Shown here in pieces: positions 1-6,524 of a stretch of DNA of 12,130 bases. The stretch is from Clostridia bacterium (GTDB lineage Bacteria; Bacillota; Clostridia; Christensenellales; CAG-314). The DNA is taken from NCBI GenBank assembly GCA_017407305.1, contig JAFQWS010000077.1, forward strand, positions 1-12,130. Reading direction: 5' to 3'. The translations under genes and the position numbers were made by a program. Position 1 is the first letter of the stretch, and every line of letters starts with the position of its first letter. Under the pieces are notes generated by a model. That model was not told the DNA's origin, searched no databases, and was given only the letters and a program-made list of their open reading frames with translations.

Positions 1-967
1 AAGAAATCAAATCCACCTTTCTAAGGGTGAAATTGCAAATAAATACTGAAACGCACATGACTATTGCGCGTGTTACTGACGGCGTGAAAGAACATATACT
101 GCCATACACAAGCAAAATTGCAAAAGTCAAAATAAAGTTGAGCCAATTGGGACATTTGAGCGTTTTAAACAGAAAAGCCAAAATTGTCACAATAAAGCCA
201 ACGTGCAAACCACTTACTGCCAAAAGGTGCACTAGTCCCGTTGATTTGAAAGCATCCAAAAGTTGGCTGTCAACCAAAGATTTGTCGCCCACCAAAAGAG
301 CATATGCCACACCATTGTTGTTGGGCATAAATTTTGCAAGTTGATTTTTTATATATAGTCGGGCACTTTCGCCAAAGGTAGGTCTGCCTTGTGCAACGGA
401 CACGTTTGACGCGTTTAGTTGATAGTAGGTTTGGTCGCGATAGGAAAAGGTGTCAATTGCGTCTTTGAATAGATAGTCGTCCCTCAACTGTCCAACACCT
501 GTGACAACGTTGCCAACGGACAAATCCAACGTCAAATTGCCTTCTTCATCACGGTATTGACTCAGCCACAACACCATTTTGACCTTGCCGTCAACAGCAA
601 TTTCCTCGCCGTCCTGCCAAGCTTTGAAATCGCGAAGCACCACCAAGTAGTAGTTGCCCTTTTGATAAACGTCATCCGTCAAAACGCCTTCAAACTGACA
701 TTGACAATCAATTTCTCTGTTGTTTGCCTTGCCCAATTCCACCTCGAAAAGACCAAAACCAAGTAAAACAAACGCCAAAAGTATGGAAAATAGCACCGTC
801 AAATCTTTGCGCTTGACTGTAAAAGAGTAGATAAACAAACCCAAAGCCACAACGACAACTGCCACCAACAACCACCATTGTCCAAAAAGGATGGTGGTTG
901 CCAAAAGCAATCCCAAAGCAAGGCTGATTGCAACAAAAAGTAATGGACGATGGTTAATAAGTTTCAT
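1..967 (-). CDS. comEC: ComEC-type DNA channel protein (5' part only)
   Basis: The frame stays open to the left edge, giving the N-terminal 322 residues of a protein normally about 700-800 long. ComEC is the membrane channel that carries single-stranded DNA into the cell during natural transformation. Translation shows two closely spaced hydrophobic stretches in the first 75 residues, then a polar extracytoplasmic region like the DUF4131/OB part (about 80-210). The competence-domain signature follows, with STGLVHLLAVSGLHVG near residues 237-252 and SVTRAIVM near 300. That signature is diagnostic of the family. The start ATG at 967-965 is preceded by GAGGTGG at good spacing and overlaps the 3' end of the comEA-like gene by 14 bp, so the two are probably translationally coupled. 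The catalytic or C-terminal region cannot be assessed here. Confidence 0.93.
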   Translation of the reverse strand, partial: MKLINHRPLLFVAISLALGLLLATTILFGQWWLLVAVVVVALGLFIYSFTVKRKDLTVLFSILLAFVLLGFGLFEVELGKANNREIDCQCQFEGVLTDDVYQKGNYYLVVLRDFKAWQDGEEIAVDGKVKMVLWLSQYRDEEGNLTLDLSVGNVVTGVGQLRDDYLFKDAIDTFSYRDQTYYQLNASNVSVAQGRPTFGESARLYIKNQLAKFMPNNNGVAYALLVGDKSLVDSQLLDAFKSTGLVHLLAVSGLHVGFIVTILAFLFKTLKCPNWLNFILTFAILLVYGSICSFTPSVTRAIVMCVSVFICNFTLRKVDLIS

Positions 968-1490
968 AATCCACCTCGTCCACGTAAAGTTTGAAATACA
1001 TCAAGTCAAAATCTTCCCCCAAATAAGGGCGAAGTTCTAAAATATTTTTAATCGTTCCCAACTGACTTTGTGCCAAAAGAAGTTTTTCAACTTGTTCCAA
1101 GGTAAAAAGGGCATCAAAAAGTGGGGTCAACGTCGTATTTACGTTGACGCAATGTTGACGCTCGCCCTCACATACAAAATCCACGACAATCATACTTTGT
1201 TGACTGACGTAGGTGGTATAAAGTTGATTGTCCAAGTAACTTTGAGAAAGTATTCCTGCTTGTTGCACTAAAGAATAGAGGGTGTCACCCACCTGACAAG
1301 TGTAGTAGCCACTGTTTTGCACAGCGCCACAAACGTACACCGTTACACTTTGACTTTGAGAAAGAATTTTGAAAGAAGAAAATAAGGCAGGGTTGGAAAA
1401 AACCACACCATCTGTCAATATAAAAACAACCGCCAAGGCGGTTATCAAAACAAATATTAGTATGTACAGCGCTAAACTATGTTTTGTCAT
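954..1490 (-). CDS. comEA: ComEA-like membrane-anchored SLBB protein with degenerate HhH region
   Basis: This is a 178-residue protein. Residues 6-26 form one hydrophobic N-terminal anchor. Residues 49-105 look like the SLBB beta-grasp domain of ComEA (VTVYVCGAVQNSGYY, then VGDTLYSLVQQAGI). Residues 116-170 begin VNVNTT, like the VNINTA that opens the ComEA helix-hairpin-helix (HhH) domain, and keep its spacing, but the Gly-Ile-Gly hairpins that bind DNA are absent. ComEA is the surface DNA receptor for transformation. Its place just before comEC, with a 14-bp overlap, supports the assignment. The start chosen is ATG 1490-1488, which puts the anchor at the N-terminus. The frame is open further upstream to 1682, but that part lies inside a structured RNA and encodes nothing recognisable. 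No Shine-Dalgarno is visible before the ATG. Confidence 0.8.
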   Translation of the reverse strand: MTKHSLALYILIFVLITALAVVFILTDGVVFSNPALFSSFKILSQSQSVTVYVCGAVQNSGYYTCQVGDTLYSLVQQAGILSQSYLDNQLYTTYVSQQSMIVVDFVCEGERQHCVNVNTTLTPLFDALFTLEQVEKLLLAQSQLGTIKNILELRPYLGEDFDLMYFKLYVDEVDYETY

Positions 1491-1496
1491 TGGTAT

Positions 1497-1723
1497 AAAA
1501 AAAATCCCGCCTTTGCCGTTGTCTGCAAAGATCAACCTGTTTGTAACAGGATGGGTTAAACAATGCCAACTTTCCTCTGTTTTCCACTGTAGTATAGAAA
1601 TACTATTGCTAAAGCAATGCGGCCTGACATTGAAAGCTGGACCCTTGTTCCCTTTTATGATTCGTGGTTGAGCATATAACAAAACTAACGTACAAGGCAG
1701 GATATATTACATTATTGCTTTAC
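1497..1723 (-). ncRNA. Structured RNA upstream of comEA (class unassigned)
   Basis: Read on the minus strand, a long-range closing stem pairs 1701-1694 (CCTGCCTT) with 1513-1506 (AAGGCGGG), 8 bp including one G-U. After a 3x3 internal loop come 4 more pairs (1690-1687 with 1520-1517). Inside are GGGT/ACCC (1644-1641 with 1556-1553) and a 9-bp helix CCAGCTTTC/GAAAGTTGG (1640-1632 with 1574-1566). A 4-bp helix (1622-1619 with 1587-1584) encloses two adjacent hairpins, ATTGC-loop-GCAAT (1618-1605) and AGTAT-loop-ATACT (1604-1591). A CCTGTT-ACA-AACAGG hairpin lies at 1550-1536. The closing stem is followed by A and eight Ts (1504-1497), as in an intrinsic terminator. A consensus promoter places the start near 1723. 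The size and end-to-end pairing would suit a 6S-like or raiA-motif-like RNA, but I cannot confirm either. It could also act in cis as a comEA leader. Confidence 0.6.
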
Positions 1724-1729
1724 GTTGGT

Positions 1730-1758
1730 ATTATACCCCAATTCGCAACAAATTACAA
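1730..1758 (-). promoter_or_regulatory. Sigma-A-type promoter of the structured RNA / comEA-comEC
   Basis: The minus strand has TTGTAA (1758-1753), a 17-bp spacer and a perfect TATAAT (1735-1730). The predicted start is near 1723, about 22 nt before the closing stem of the structured RNA. It fires divergently from the tRNA-Glu promoter. Confidence 0.75.
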
Positions 1759-1785
1759 TACTCTTTTTAAAAAAAGTTAAAATGG

Positions 1786-1815
1786 TTGCGCTTTGAATAT
1801 CTTTTGTGATATACT
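1786..1815 (+). promoter_or_regulatory. Promoter of tRNA-Glu
   Basis: TTGCGC (1786-1791), an 18-bp spacer and TATACT (1810-1815) lie about 16 bp upstream of the mature tRNA 5' end. This is the expected arrangement for a tRNA gene with a very short 5' leader. Confidence 0.65.
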
Positions 1816-1831
1816 TTTCTCAACAAAATAT

Positions 1832-1907
1832 GCCTCCTTCGTCTAGTGGCCTAGGACGTCGCCCTCTCACGGCGAAAACAGGGATTCGAATTCCCTAGGA
1901 GGTACCA
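1832..1907 (+). tRNA. tRNA-Glu (anticodon CTC)
   Basis: This is a 76-nt cloverleaf. The acceptor GCCTCCT pairs with AGGAGGT (G-U at the end), followed by discriminator A and an encoded CCA (1905-1907). The anticodon stem TCGCC/GGCGA encloses the loop CTCTCAC with CTC at 1866-1868, reading GAG. The T arm is AGGGA-TTCGAAT-TCCCT. A promoter is seen upstream and a strong terminator 9 nt downstream, so it is a single-gene transcription unit. Confidence 0.95.
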
Positions 1908-1915
1908 ACAACAAA

Positions 1916-1943
1916 AAGGACGGATTGCAATCCGTCCTTTTTT
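1916..1943. terminator. Bidirectional intrinsic terminator (tRNA-Glu and symporter operon)
   Basis: The sequence 1916-1939 is a perfect inverted repeat (AAGGACGGATTG and its complement). It is followed by a T-run to 1943 on the plus strand and preceded by an A-run from 1913. It can therefore stop tRNA-Glu transcription from the left and the operon ending at 1997 from the right. Confidence 0.88.
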
Positions 1944-1996
1944 ACGTAAATGGTTGATAATTGTGATTTTTTTAATTTTATTGAAAATTTGCCAAT

Positions 1997-3463
1997 TTAT
2001 TGCTCGGCTGGTTGCTCGGTTTTTTTCTTTTTGAAAATGGAACGTCTAAACAACACCACTTGCAAAAGGACAAACAATGCTGTTGCAATGCCCAACGTGA
2101 TATATACGGCATTGGGACCACCATTGTATATGTAACTTGCCAAAAGCATGATGGGCAATCCCAAAACGATTGCGGGCAAGTTTTGATAGACAAGGTTATC
2201 TGCTGCGGGGGACAAAAAGTCGCTGTCAATTTCTCTAAGCAAAATGATGCCTGTACTTGCCGTACCTGTCAACATACCATACCAAGCCAAAAATTGTTGA
2301 TGGCGATAGTCGGGGAACAATTTTTTGCAAATGAAGTTGACGTAGAAGAAGGTGGCAAGCATACCAATAAGTCCCAAAGCAAGCAATACTCCCCAATAGT
2401 TTCTGATTGCATCAATTCTAATTGCTGCAATACCTGCGACAATCATAAAGTCGAAGAAAAATCCACCAATTCTGTTCATCAAGAAGTTGTTGATAAATCT
2501 GCGTTTGAACAAACGTTTTTTGTTCATGCCACCAATGATTGCTTTGAGCAACACTGCAAGTAAGGTGCCCAACAAAAAGTTGAAACCAAAAATGGTTGCT
2601 CTCATACCGGGAAGCAAGTAACTGAGCCCCAACATCAAGGCATAGGAAACACCGTAGGTGCCAATGACAAAACTGAGTTGAATACTCATTTTGTCCACAG
2701 AACCACTCATGGGAATTTCGTTGACACCAACGATTTGTTCAAAGGTGTATTTTTCCGTTTCTTCGCCATCTTGGATGGTAATCAAACCTTTTTTGCGACA
2801 GACGTTGAGGTAAATTACACCACCAATGCATGCTGCCAAAAAGCCCAATGCAGCAACGGTAAGACCAAAACTGCGTCCTTCGTCAATGGAAATAAAGCCC
2901 CAAGCTTGTTCGCCACTGCCGTACATACTGCCATAGTTGAGTGCTTGACCTGTGCCTTGACCAAAGCCAAAAGGCAACAAAATGCCTGCACCTTTCCAAA
3001 TGGTACTTCCCAACAAGGCAAAGAGGATGGTTGCAATGATGCCCAAAATTGCTTGCAACAAGTAGGTAGAGACGGTTGTTACACCCGAATCCAAAACTTC
3101 TTGGGCACGTTTGCCTGTTACTTTTTGACCGTTTTGTCTAAATGCCATTGCCACAAAGCCAAAGCCCAAGCAATGATAGGTGATAATTTCCAAAACCGTC
3201 ATGCCGGAATATTGACCGGTGGAAAAGAATTCCAATTCGAACAAATATTTTCCACCATTGTTTGCACCACCTGTTGCGTAAAAAACGATTGTGGAAATGA
3301 CAAGCAAAATTATACCTGCCAATACTGAACTGGGGATGAGTGAACGTTTTAAAAACGCCACTTTGCTTTTGAGAATACTTGCAAAAAGTACGGATGCACC
3401 GATAACTCCAAAAATGAGAATCAGTGACCAAATTTCAATGTCCCAAAAATTGCCGTTTGCCAT
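1997..3463 (-). CDS. Sodium:glutamate symporter family (ESS/GltS-like) transporter
   Basis: This is a 488-residue polytopic membrane protein with a dozen or so hydrophobic segments. Two hallmark GltS/ESS motifs sit in its two halves: FGFGQGTGQALNYG at about 165-178 and GMLTGTASTG at about 396-405. Members import glutamate or related dicarboxylates with sodium. The exact substrate here is not shown. The protein is longer than E. coli GltS (about 400), mainly through a polar loop at about 223-255 and a lysine-rich cytoplasmic tail (KKKKTEQ). The start ATG has a strong AAAGGAG at 3474-3468 that overlaps the stop codon of the acyltransferase gene. The 12-bp gap and shared direction mean the two form an operon. 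The terminator is at 1916-1943. Confidence 0.85.
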   Translation of the reverse strand: MANGNFWDIEIWSLILIFGVIGASVLFASILKSKVAFLKRSLIPSSVLAGIILLVISTIVFYATGGANNGGKYLFELEFFSTGQYSGMTVLEIITYHCLGFGFVAMAFRQNGQKVTGKRAQEVLDSGVTTVSTYLLQAILGIIATILFALLGSTIWKGAGILLPFGFGQGTGQALNYGSMYGSGEQAWGFISIDEGRSFGLTVAALGFLAACIGGVIYLNVCRKKGLITIQDGEETEKYTFEQIVGVNEIPMSGSVDKMSIQLSFVIGTYGVSYALMLGLSYLLPGMRATIFGFNFLLGTLLAVLLKAIIGGMNKKRLFKRRFINNFLMNRIGGFFFDFMIVAGIAAIRIDAIRNYWGVLLALGLIGMLATFFYVNFICKKLFPDYRHQQFLAWYGMLTGTASTGIILLREIDSDFLSPAADNLVYQNLPAIVLGLPIMLLASYIYNGGPNAVYITLGIATALFVLLQVVLFRRSIFKKKKTEQPAEQ

Positions 3464-3475
3464 AATAATTCTCCT

Positions 3476-4696
3476 TTAAAATCCCAAAAATTCCTTTGTG
3501 GGTTTTGGTTTTTGATTTTGTGCCACAAAGTGATAGTACAAGTTGACGTATTTTACCGGATTGAAACGGACGTCTCCTTTTATTTGATAGGTGTTGTCCT
3601 TTGTGGTGATGCCAAGTTTGTTTTGTCCCATTGCCACCATTGCAGTGACGTCGTTTAAAAAGGAAAAAGTTTGCACTTTGTCTTGCTTTGTGACAACCAA
3701 TTTGTCCAAATACAAGTCAAATTTGGCATCTTTATTCAATAAAACTTTGCGTTTGTATAACTTTGTCAAATAAAAACTGGCTACGTCGGAAATGACGGGG
3801 GTGTCGCAACTTTCAATTTTTAAGCCTTGGACGTACTCGTTTTGACCATTTATCCACTCTTTTACGTTGGGATAGGGGGCAGGTTGACCATTGGACAAGG
3901 TAATTTGCTTGTCGGGATGATAGACCATTTCCATTCCACAAGTTGTGCATTTGAATTTGTCGCCTTTGGACCAAAAATGAGTTATGCCACATTTGGGGCA
4001 GTAATAAATTGCCCTTTCAACGTATTCTGCCAAATGTTTGGAATAAAACTTTTGACCATCACAACTTTCGTCAACGTACAACTTTTTGCAAATGTAGTCG
4101 TAAAGTTGAACGTCCGTCCAATCTTTGTATTGTTCATATTCCAACACTTCTTCCACCTGACAAAAACTTTTGCCTTTTCTAGGTGCTTTTGACCAACGAG
4201 GACGCACGCCATATCCTCCGTGCAAAACCATAAATCCAATGGGAATTTTCAACATTTTTGCCAATTTGGCAACGGCAGGATTGATGTATTCCGTCTGTCC
4301 TGAATAGGTTCGGTTGCCCTCTGGTTGCATCAAAATTGAACCACCTTCTTTGACAATGCGTTTGCAAGTCAAAATTGTGGAAACGTTTTTTTGTGATTTT
4401 ATAAATGGTATGGGAGCAACTGCCCACTTTATGACAGCACTTGCCACAGGTATGGAAAAAATGTCTTCCGTAGCAACCGAATATACTGCCTTGGGGAAAC
4501 ACATTGAAAACATAAATTGATCCATCGTGGTTTGGTGGTTGGTCAAAAACAAGTAGGGTCTGTTTCTAACGTCTTTGAACGGCTTGAAAGAAAAACCATA
4601 CTTGATTGCCGTGTAAGGTTGAAAATATGCTTGCAATCCCCATTTAAATATATGATGTCTGCTTTTGCTCCACTTTTGTTTTTTCATAACGTTCAT
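3476..4696 (-). CDS. PlsC-like acyltransferase with zinc ribbon and C-terminal PH-like region
   Basis: This is a 406-residue protein. Residues 53-59 are NHQTTMD, the HX4D catalytic motif of glycerolipid acyltransferases. Residues 125-133 are PEGNRTYSG, the motif that binds the acceptor phosphate in this family. The expected reaction is acyl transfer to lysophosphatidic acid or a related lipid at the inner face of the membrane. Unlike plain PlsC (about 240 residues), it carries a zinc ribbon (C233-x2-C236 and C250-x2-C253). A beta-rich C-terminus at about 305-390 resembles bacterial PH/GRAM-like domains, but this last part is an inference. There is no classical Shine-Dalgarno before ATG 4696-4694, and an in-frame ATG at 4687 is an alternative start. 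It is the first gene of an operon with the symporter-family gene. Confidence 0.8.
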   Translation of the reverse strand: MNVMKKQKWSKSRHHIFKWGLQAYFQPYTAIKYGFSFKPFKDVRNRPYLFLTNHQTTMDQFMFSMCFPKAVYSVATEDIFSIPVASAVIKWAVAPIPFIKSQKNVSTILTCKRIVKEGGSILMQPEGNRTYSGQTEYINPAVAKLAKMLKIPIGFMVLHGGYGVRPRWSKAPRKGKSFCQVEEVLEYEQYKDWTDVQLYDYICKKLYVDESCDGQKFYSKHLAEYVERAIYYCPKCGITHFWSKGDKFKCTTCGMEMVYHPDKQITLSNGQPAPYPNVKEWINGQNEYVQGLKIESCDTPVISDVASFYLTKLYKRKVLLNKDAKFDLYLDKLVVTKQDKVQTFSFLNDVTAMVAMGQNKLGITTKDNTYQIKGDVRFNPVKYVNLYYHFVAQNQKPKPTKEFLGF

Positions 4697-4739
4697 ATTA
4701 GAATAGATTTCTTAAAAAAAGTATAAAAATGCCTTTGAC

Positions 4740-4757
4740 ATTTCACTTTTGTGAAAT
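4740..4757. promoter_or_regulatory. Dyad at the acyltransferase promoter, possible operator
   Basis: This is a perfect inverted repeat, ATTTCAC-AAAA-GTGAAAT, immediately downstream of the TATAAT at 4764-4759, so it spans the predicted transcription start. The position fits a repressor site. It could instead form a small hairpin at the mRNA 5' end. No known operator consensus was matched. Confidence 0.45.
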
Positions 4758-4758
4758 A

Positions 4759-4787
4759 ATTATATCATACAAATAAAAAAACAACAA
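4759..4787 (-). promoter_or_regulatory. Promoter of the acyltransferase-symporter operon
   Basis: The minus strand has TTGTTG (4787-4782), a 17-bp spacer and TATAAT (4764-4759). The -35 element lies within the stem of the upstream gene's terminator, so terminator and promoter share sequence. Confidence 0.65.
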
Positions 4788-4808
4788 CCCCCAAAGTTGT
4801 TGTTTTTT
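4775..4808. terminator. Intrinsic terminator after the 253-residue ORF
   Basis: The stem CAACAAC/GTTGTTG (4782-4788 with 4796-4802) is extended by A/T pairs, has a C/A-rich loop, and carries a seven-base T-run on the minus strand (4781-4775). A T-run is also present on the plus strand, so it may work in both directions. It lies 24 bp past the stop codon of the gene it ends. Confidence 0.8.
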
Positions 4809-4831
4809 CTAAATTTTTTTACGTTTTTTTG

Positions 4832-5593
4832 CTAAATAAGGTTTTGTCCACGCAAAATTTGGCGAATTACGTTCAAATATTGGTGAATTTGAGGTTCCAA
4901 CTTGAATGTATTTACAAAACCCACCCACATGATTTTGATCATTTTGGGATTTTTGAGTTGCATTGCGTTGGTCAAAGCATCACACATAAGCAATCGTTGG
5001 TTAACGTCTTCGGTGGAAAGAATTTCGTCTTCTTGCGTAAATTCTCTTACCGATTGAATTGCGCCCAAAACCAAATGCAACATTTCGCTGTTGATATAGA
5101 CAGGTGTCGCTTGAAAATAGTCGTAAGCACGGTCAGTGGCTTGTTTGTCAAAACTTTGAGGATCGGCATCTTTGAGCATATATTGTCCGATTGTCTTGAA
5201 AGGCAAAAGAATTTGCTCAACGAACATATCATAACTTTCGGTGGGTTCGTTTGCGTTGAAATATTCCTTTAAAAAGTCCAAAAAGTTGCGTTTGCCACAG
5301 TCAATTTCGGTGAGCAAACACACCACCAACGTAAATGCGCGATTTTTGTCAACGGGAAGTTTGAGTTGCTTTTTTTGTCGTCTGTCGGCACCCATAAAGG
5401 TGACCGTTGCACGATTGAGTTCGTTGACGTAGTTGGTCGTCTTCAACGTTTCCACCAAGCAGTTGGTAAAGACGCTGACGGAAGCAACGCTTTTGAGTAC
5501 GCTTTCAATATTTTGGTTGACCATAATCAGCTTGCTGTCAATCAAGCCGTTGATACTTTGTGTAAAAAGCTGTAAACTCTGTGTTGAATGCAT
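4832..5593 (-). CDS. Unrecognised 253-residue soluble protein
   Basis: I do not recognise this protein. It has no signal peptide and no hydrophobic segment long enough for a membrane helix, so it is probably cytosolic. It looks largely alpha-helical, with mixed charge, a basic patch near residues 70-78 (DRRQKKQLK) and a conserved-looking C-terminal block near 216-250. The coding call rests on signals rather than homology: a TTTAGGAG ribosome site 6 nt from ATG 5593-5591, a consensus promoter just upstream, a terminator directly downstream, and codon use (many TTG leucines, GTT/GTG valines) like its neighbours. It is a single-gene unit divergent from the DUF4364 gene, whose promoter lies within 60 bp, so a functional link is possible but unproven. 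Confidence 0.75.
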   Translation of the reverse strand: MHSTQSLQLFTQSINGLIDSKLIMVNQNIESVLKSVASVSVFTNCLVETLKTTNYVNELNRATVTFMGADRRQKKQLKLPVDKNRAFTLVVCLLTEIDCGKRNFLDFLKEYFNANEPTESYDMFVEQILLPFKTIGQYMLKDADPQSFDKQATDRAYDYFQATPVYINSEMLHLVLGAIQSVREFTQEDEILSTEDVNQRLLMCDALTNAMQLKNPKMIKIMWVGFVNTFKLEPQIHQYLNVIRQILRGQNLI

Positions 5594-5614
5594 AGAACTC
5601 CTAAATTTGATTAG

Positions 5615-5643
5615 ATTATATCATAAATCAACGTACTTTCCAA
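5615..5643 (-). promoter_or_regulatory. Promoter of the 253-residue ORF
   Basis: The minus strand has TTGGAA (5643-5638), a 17-bp spacer and TATAAT (5620-5615), giving a 5' leader of about 15-20 nt that carries the AGGAG ribosome site. Confidence 0.7.
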
Positions 5644-5671
5644 GTGTTTTTGAAAATTTTGCGTAAATCTC

Positions 5672-5700
5672 TTGTTAGAGCAACTTTTTTGTAGTATAAT
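5672..5700 (+). promoter_or_regulatory. Promoter of the DUF4364 gene
   Basis: TTGTTA (5672-5677), a 17-bp spacer and TATAAT (5695-5700) lie 38 bp before the start codon. It is back to back with the divergent promoter at 5615-5643. Confidence 0.72.
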
Positions 5701-5738
5701 CAAACAACCAAAGCATTAAGTACGAAAGAGGTAGCCAA

Positions 5739-6275
5739 ATGACCGCCGGTATAACACAAGATTCAACCCAAAACAAACTGATTTTGTTGTTTGTTTTTGA
5801 CAAGATGGAAACAGCAATGACTGCTTCCACCATTTTGGACTTGTGTACATATAAAAACAACTGGATTGACTATGCAAACTGCGTAAACACCTTGTCCGAA
5901 TTGGAAAGAAACAACTTCATCTACAAGACATACGTCAACGGCGGGGGCGATCCCTTGTACGACTTGACAACGGAAGGCAGAGTTTGTTTGGCACACTTCT
6001 ACGTCCGTATTCCCTCCTCGGTAAGAGAAGTTATTTCGGCAACAATCAAAAAAAGTCGCATTGAATATCGCAGACGTCAAGACTATATTGCCAACTATCA
6101 AAAAAGAGAGGACGGCAGTTATGACGTAACACTTCGCATTGAAGAAGCAACAAAAGTTACTTTGGAAATACACCTCAACGTTATGACACGCAACACGGCC
6201 AAGTACATTGAAAAACGTTGGCAAGACAAAGCAGCCACCGTTTACACAAAATTGCAAGATATTTTGGTGGAATAG
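5739..6275 (+). CDS. DUF4364 family protein (predicted winged-helix regulator)
   Basis: This 178-residue protein matches the DUF4364 family of Firmicutes in length and layout. An N-terminal helix-rich part (about 10-90) contains NKLILLFVFDKM, a NNWIDYANCVNTLSELE recognition-like segment, and YDLTTEGRVCLAHF, which resembles the wing and following helix of PadR/MarR-like folds. The IPSSVREVI segment follows at about 91-99. A basic helix (KKSRIEYRRRQ) and a beta-rich C-terminal domain complete it. The family's function is not established. DNA binding is inferred from the fold. The start ATG has GAAAGAGG at 5724-5731. It is the only protein gene here on the plus strand. Downstream is an A/T-rich stretch at 6284-6316 without a clear GC hairpin. 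Confidence 0.78.
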   Translation: MTAGITQDSTQNKLILLFVFDKMETAMTASTILDLCTYKNNWIDYANCVNTLSELERNNFIYKTYVNGGGDPLYDLTTEGRVCLAHFYVRIPSSVREVISATIKKSRIEYRRRQDYIANYQKREDGSYDVTLRIEEATKVTLEIHLNVMTRNTAKYIEKRWQDKAATVYTKLQDILVE

Positions 6276-6325
6276 TCGCTTTCAATTTAATTTTTTAAAA
6301 AATAAAAAAAAGTTTAACAAAAAAA

Positions 6326-6354
6326 TTGCCAAACGCAAAAATGTATGTTATACT
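6326..6354 (+). promoter_or_regulatory. Promoter of tRNA-Leu
   Basis: TTGCCA (6326-6331), a 17-bp spacer and TATACT (6349-6354) lie 26 bp before the mature tRNA. Confidence 0.75.
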
Positions 6355-6380
6355 TTTTTCCGGTCGCACCACTAAACTAT

Positions 6381-6463
6381 GCGAGAATGGCGGAATAGGC
6401 AGACGCACACGTTTAAGGGGCGTGTGGGAGACCGTATGGGTTCAAGTCCCATTTCTCGCACCA
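6381..6463 (+). tRNA. tRNA-Leu (anticodon AAG)
   Basis: This is an 83-nt class II tRNA. The acceptor GCGAGAA pairs with TTCTCGC, with discriminator A and encoded CCA (6461-6463). The D arm has the leucine-type GGCGGAATAGGCAGACGC, and the T arm is ATGGG-TTCAAGT-CCCAT. The anticodon stem is CACGT/GCGTG with a closing U-G pair, leaving the loop TTAAGGG with AAG at 6415-6417. The variable arm is short (GGAGACC). AAG reads CUU/CUC and would normally need A34-to-inosine editing. If the closing U-G pair were ignored the anticodon could be misread as TAA, but that does not give a proper 7-nt loop. Confidence 0.9.
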
Positions 6464-6524
6464 ACAAAAGTGACTTCGTTTTTGGTCACAAGAAAAAGAG
6501 CAAACGAACAACGTTTGCTCTTTT
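6443..6524 (+). repeat. Direct repeat copy 1: tRNA-Leu 3' end plus terminator
   Basis: The first 63 nt match 6630-6692 with a single difference (C6477 versus G6664). The terminator stem continues the match beyond a 7-nt loop that differs. The unit starts in the T loop of tRNA-Leu and runs through its terminator. The period is 187 bp. Confidence 0.92.

Noticed and set aside
1620..1660. Cobalamin-riboswitch-like AAAAGGGAA stretch in the structured RNA
   Set aside because: The B12 box and the GCAACUGU-type conserved elements are absent, and the downstream genes are competence genes.
1491..1682. N-terminal extension of the comEA-like frame up to 1682
   Set aside because: It lies inside the structured RNA and encodes nothing like ComEA. 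It would bury the membrane anchor 70 residues into the protein.
2678..3328. Long plus-strand frame of 216 codons opposite the symporter gene
   Set aside because: It is a shadow of the transporter coding strand: low complexity in Cys/Asn/Gln/Thr, no ribosome site or promoter.
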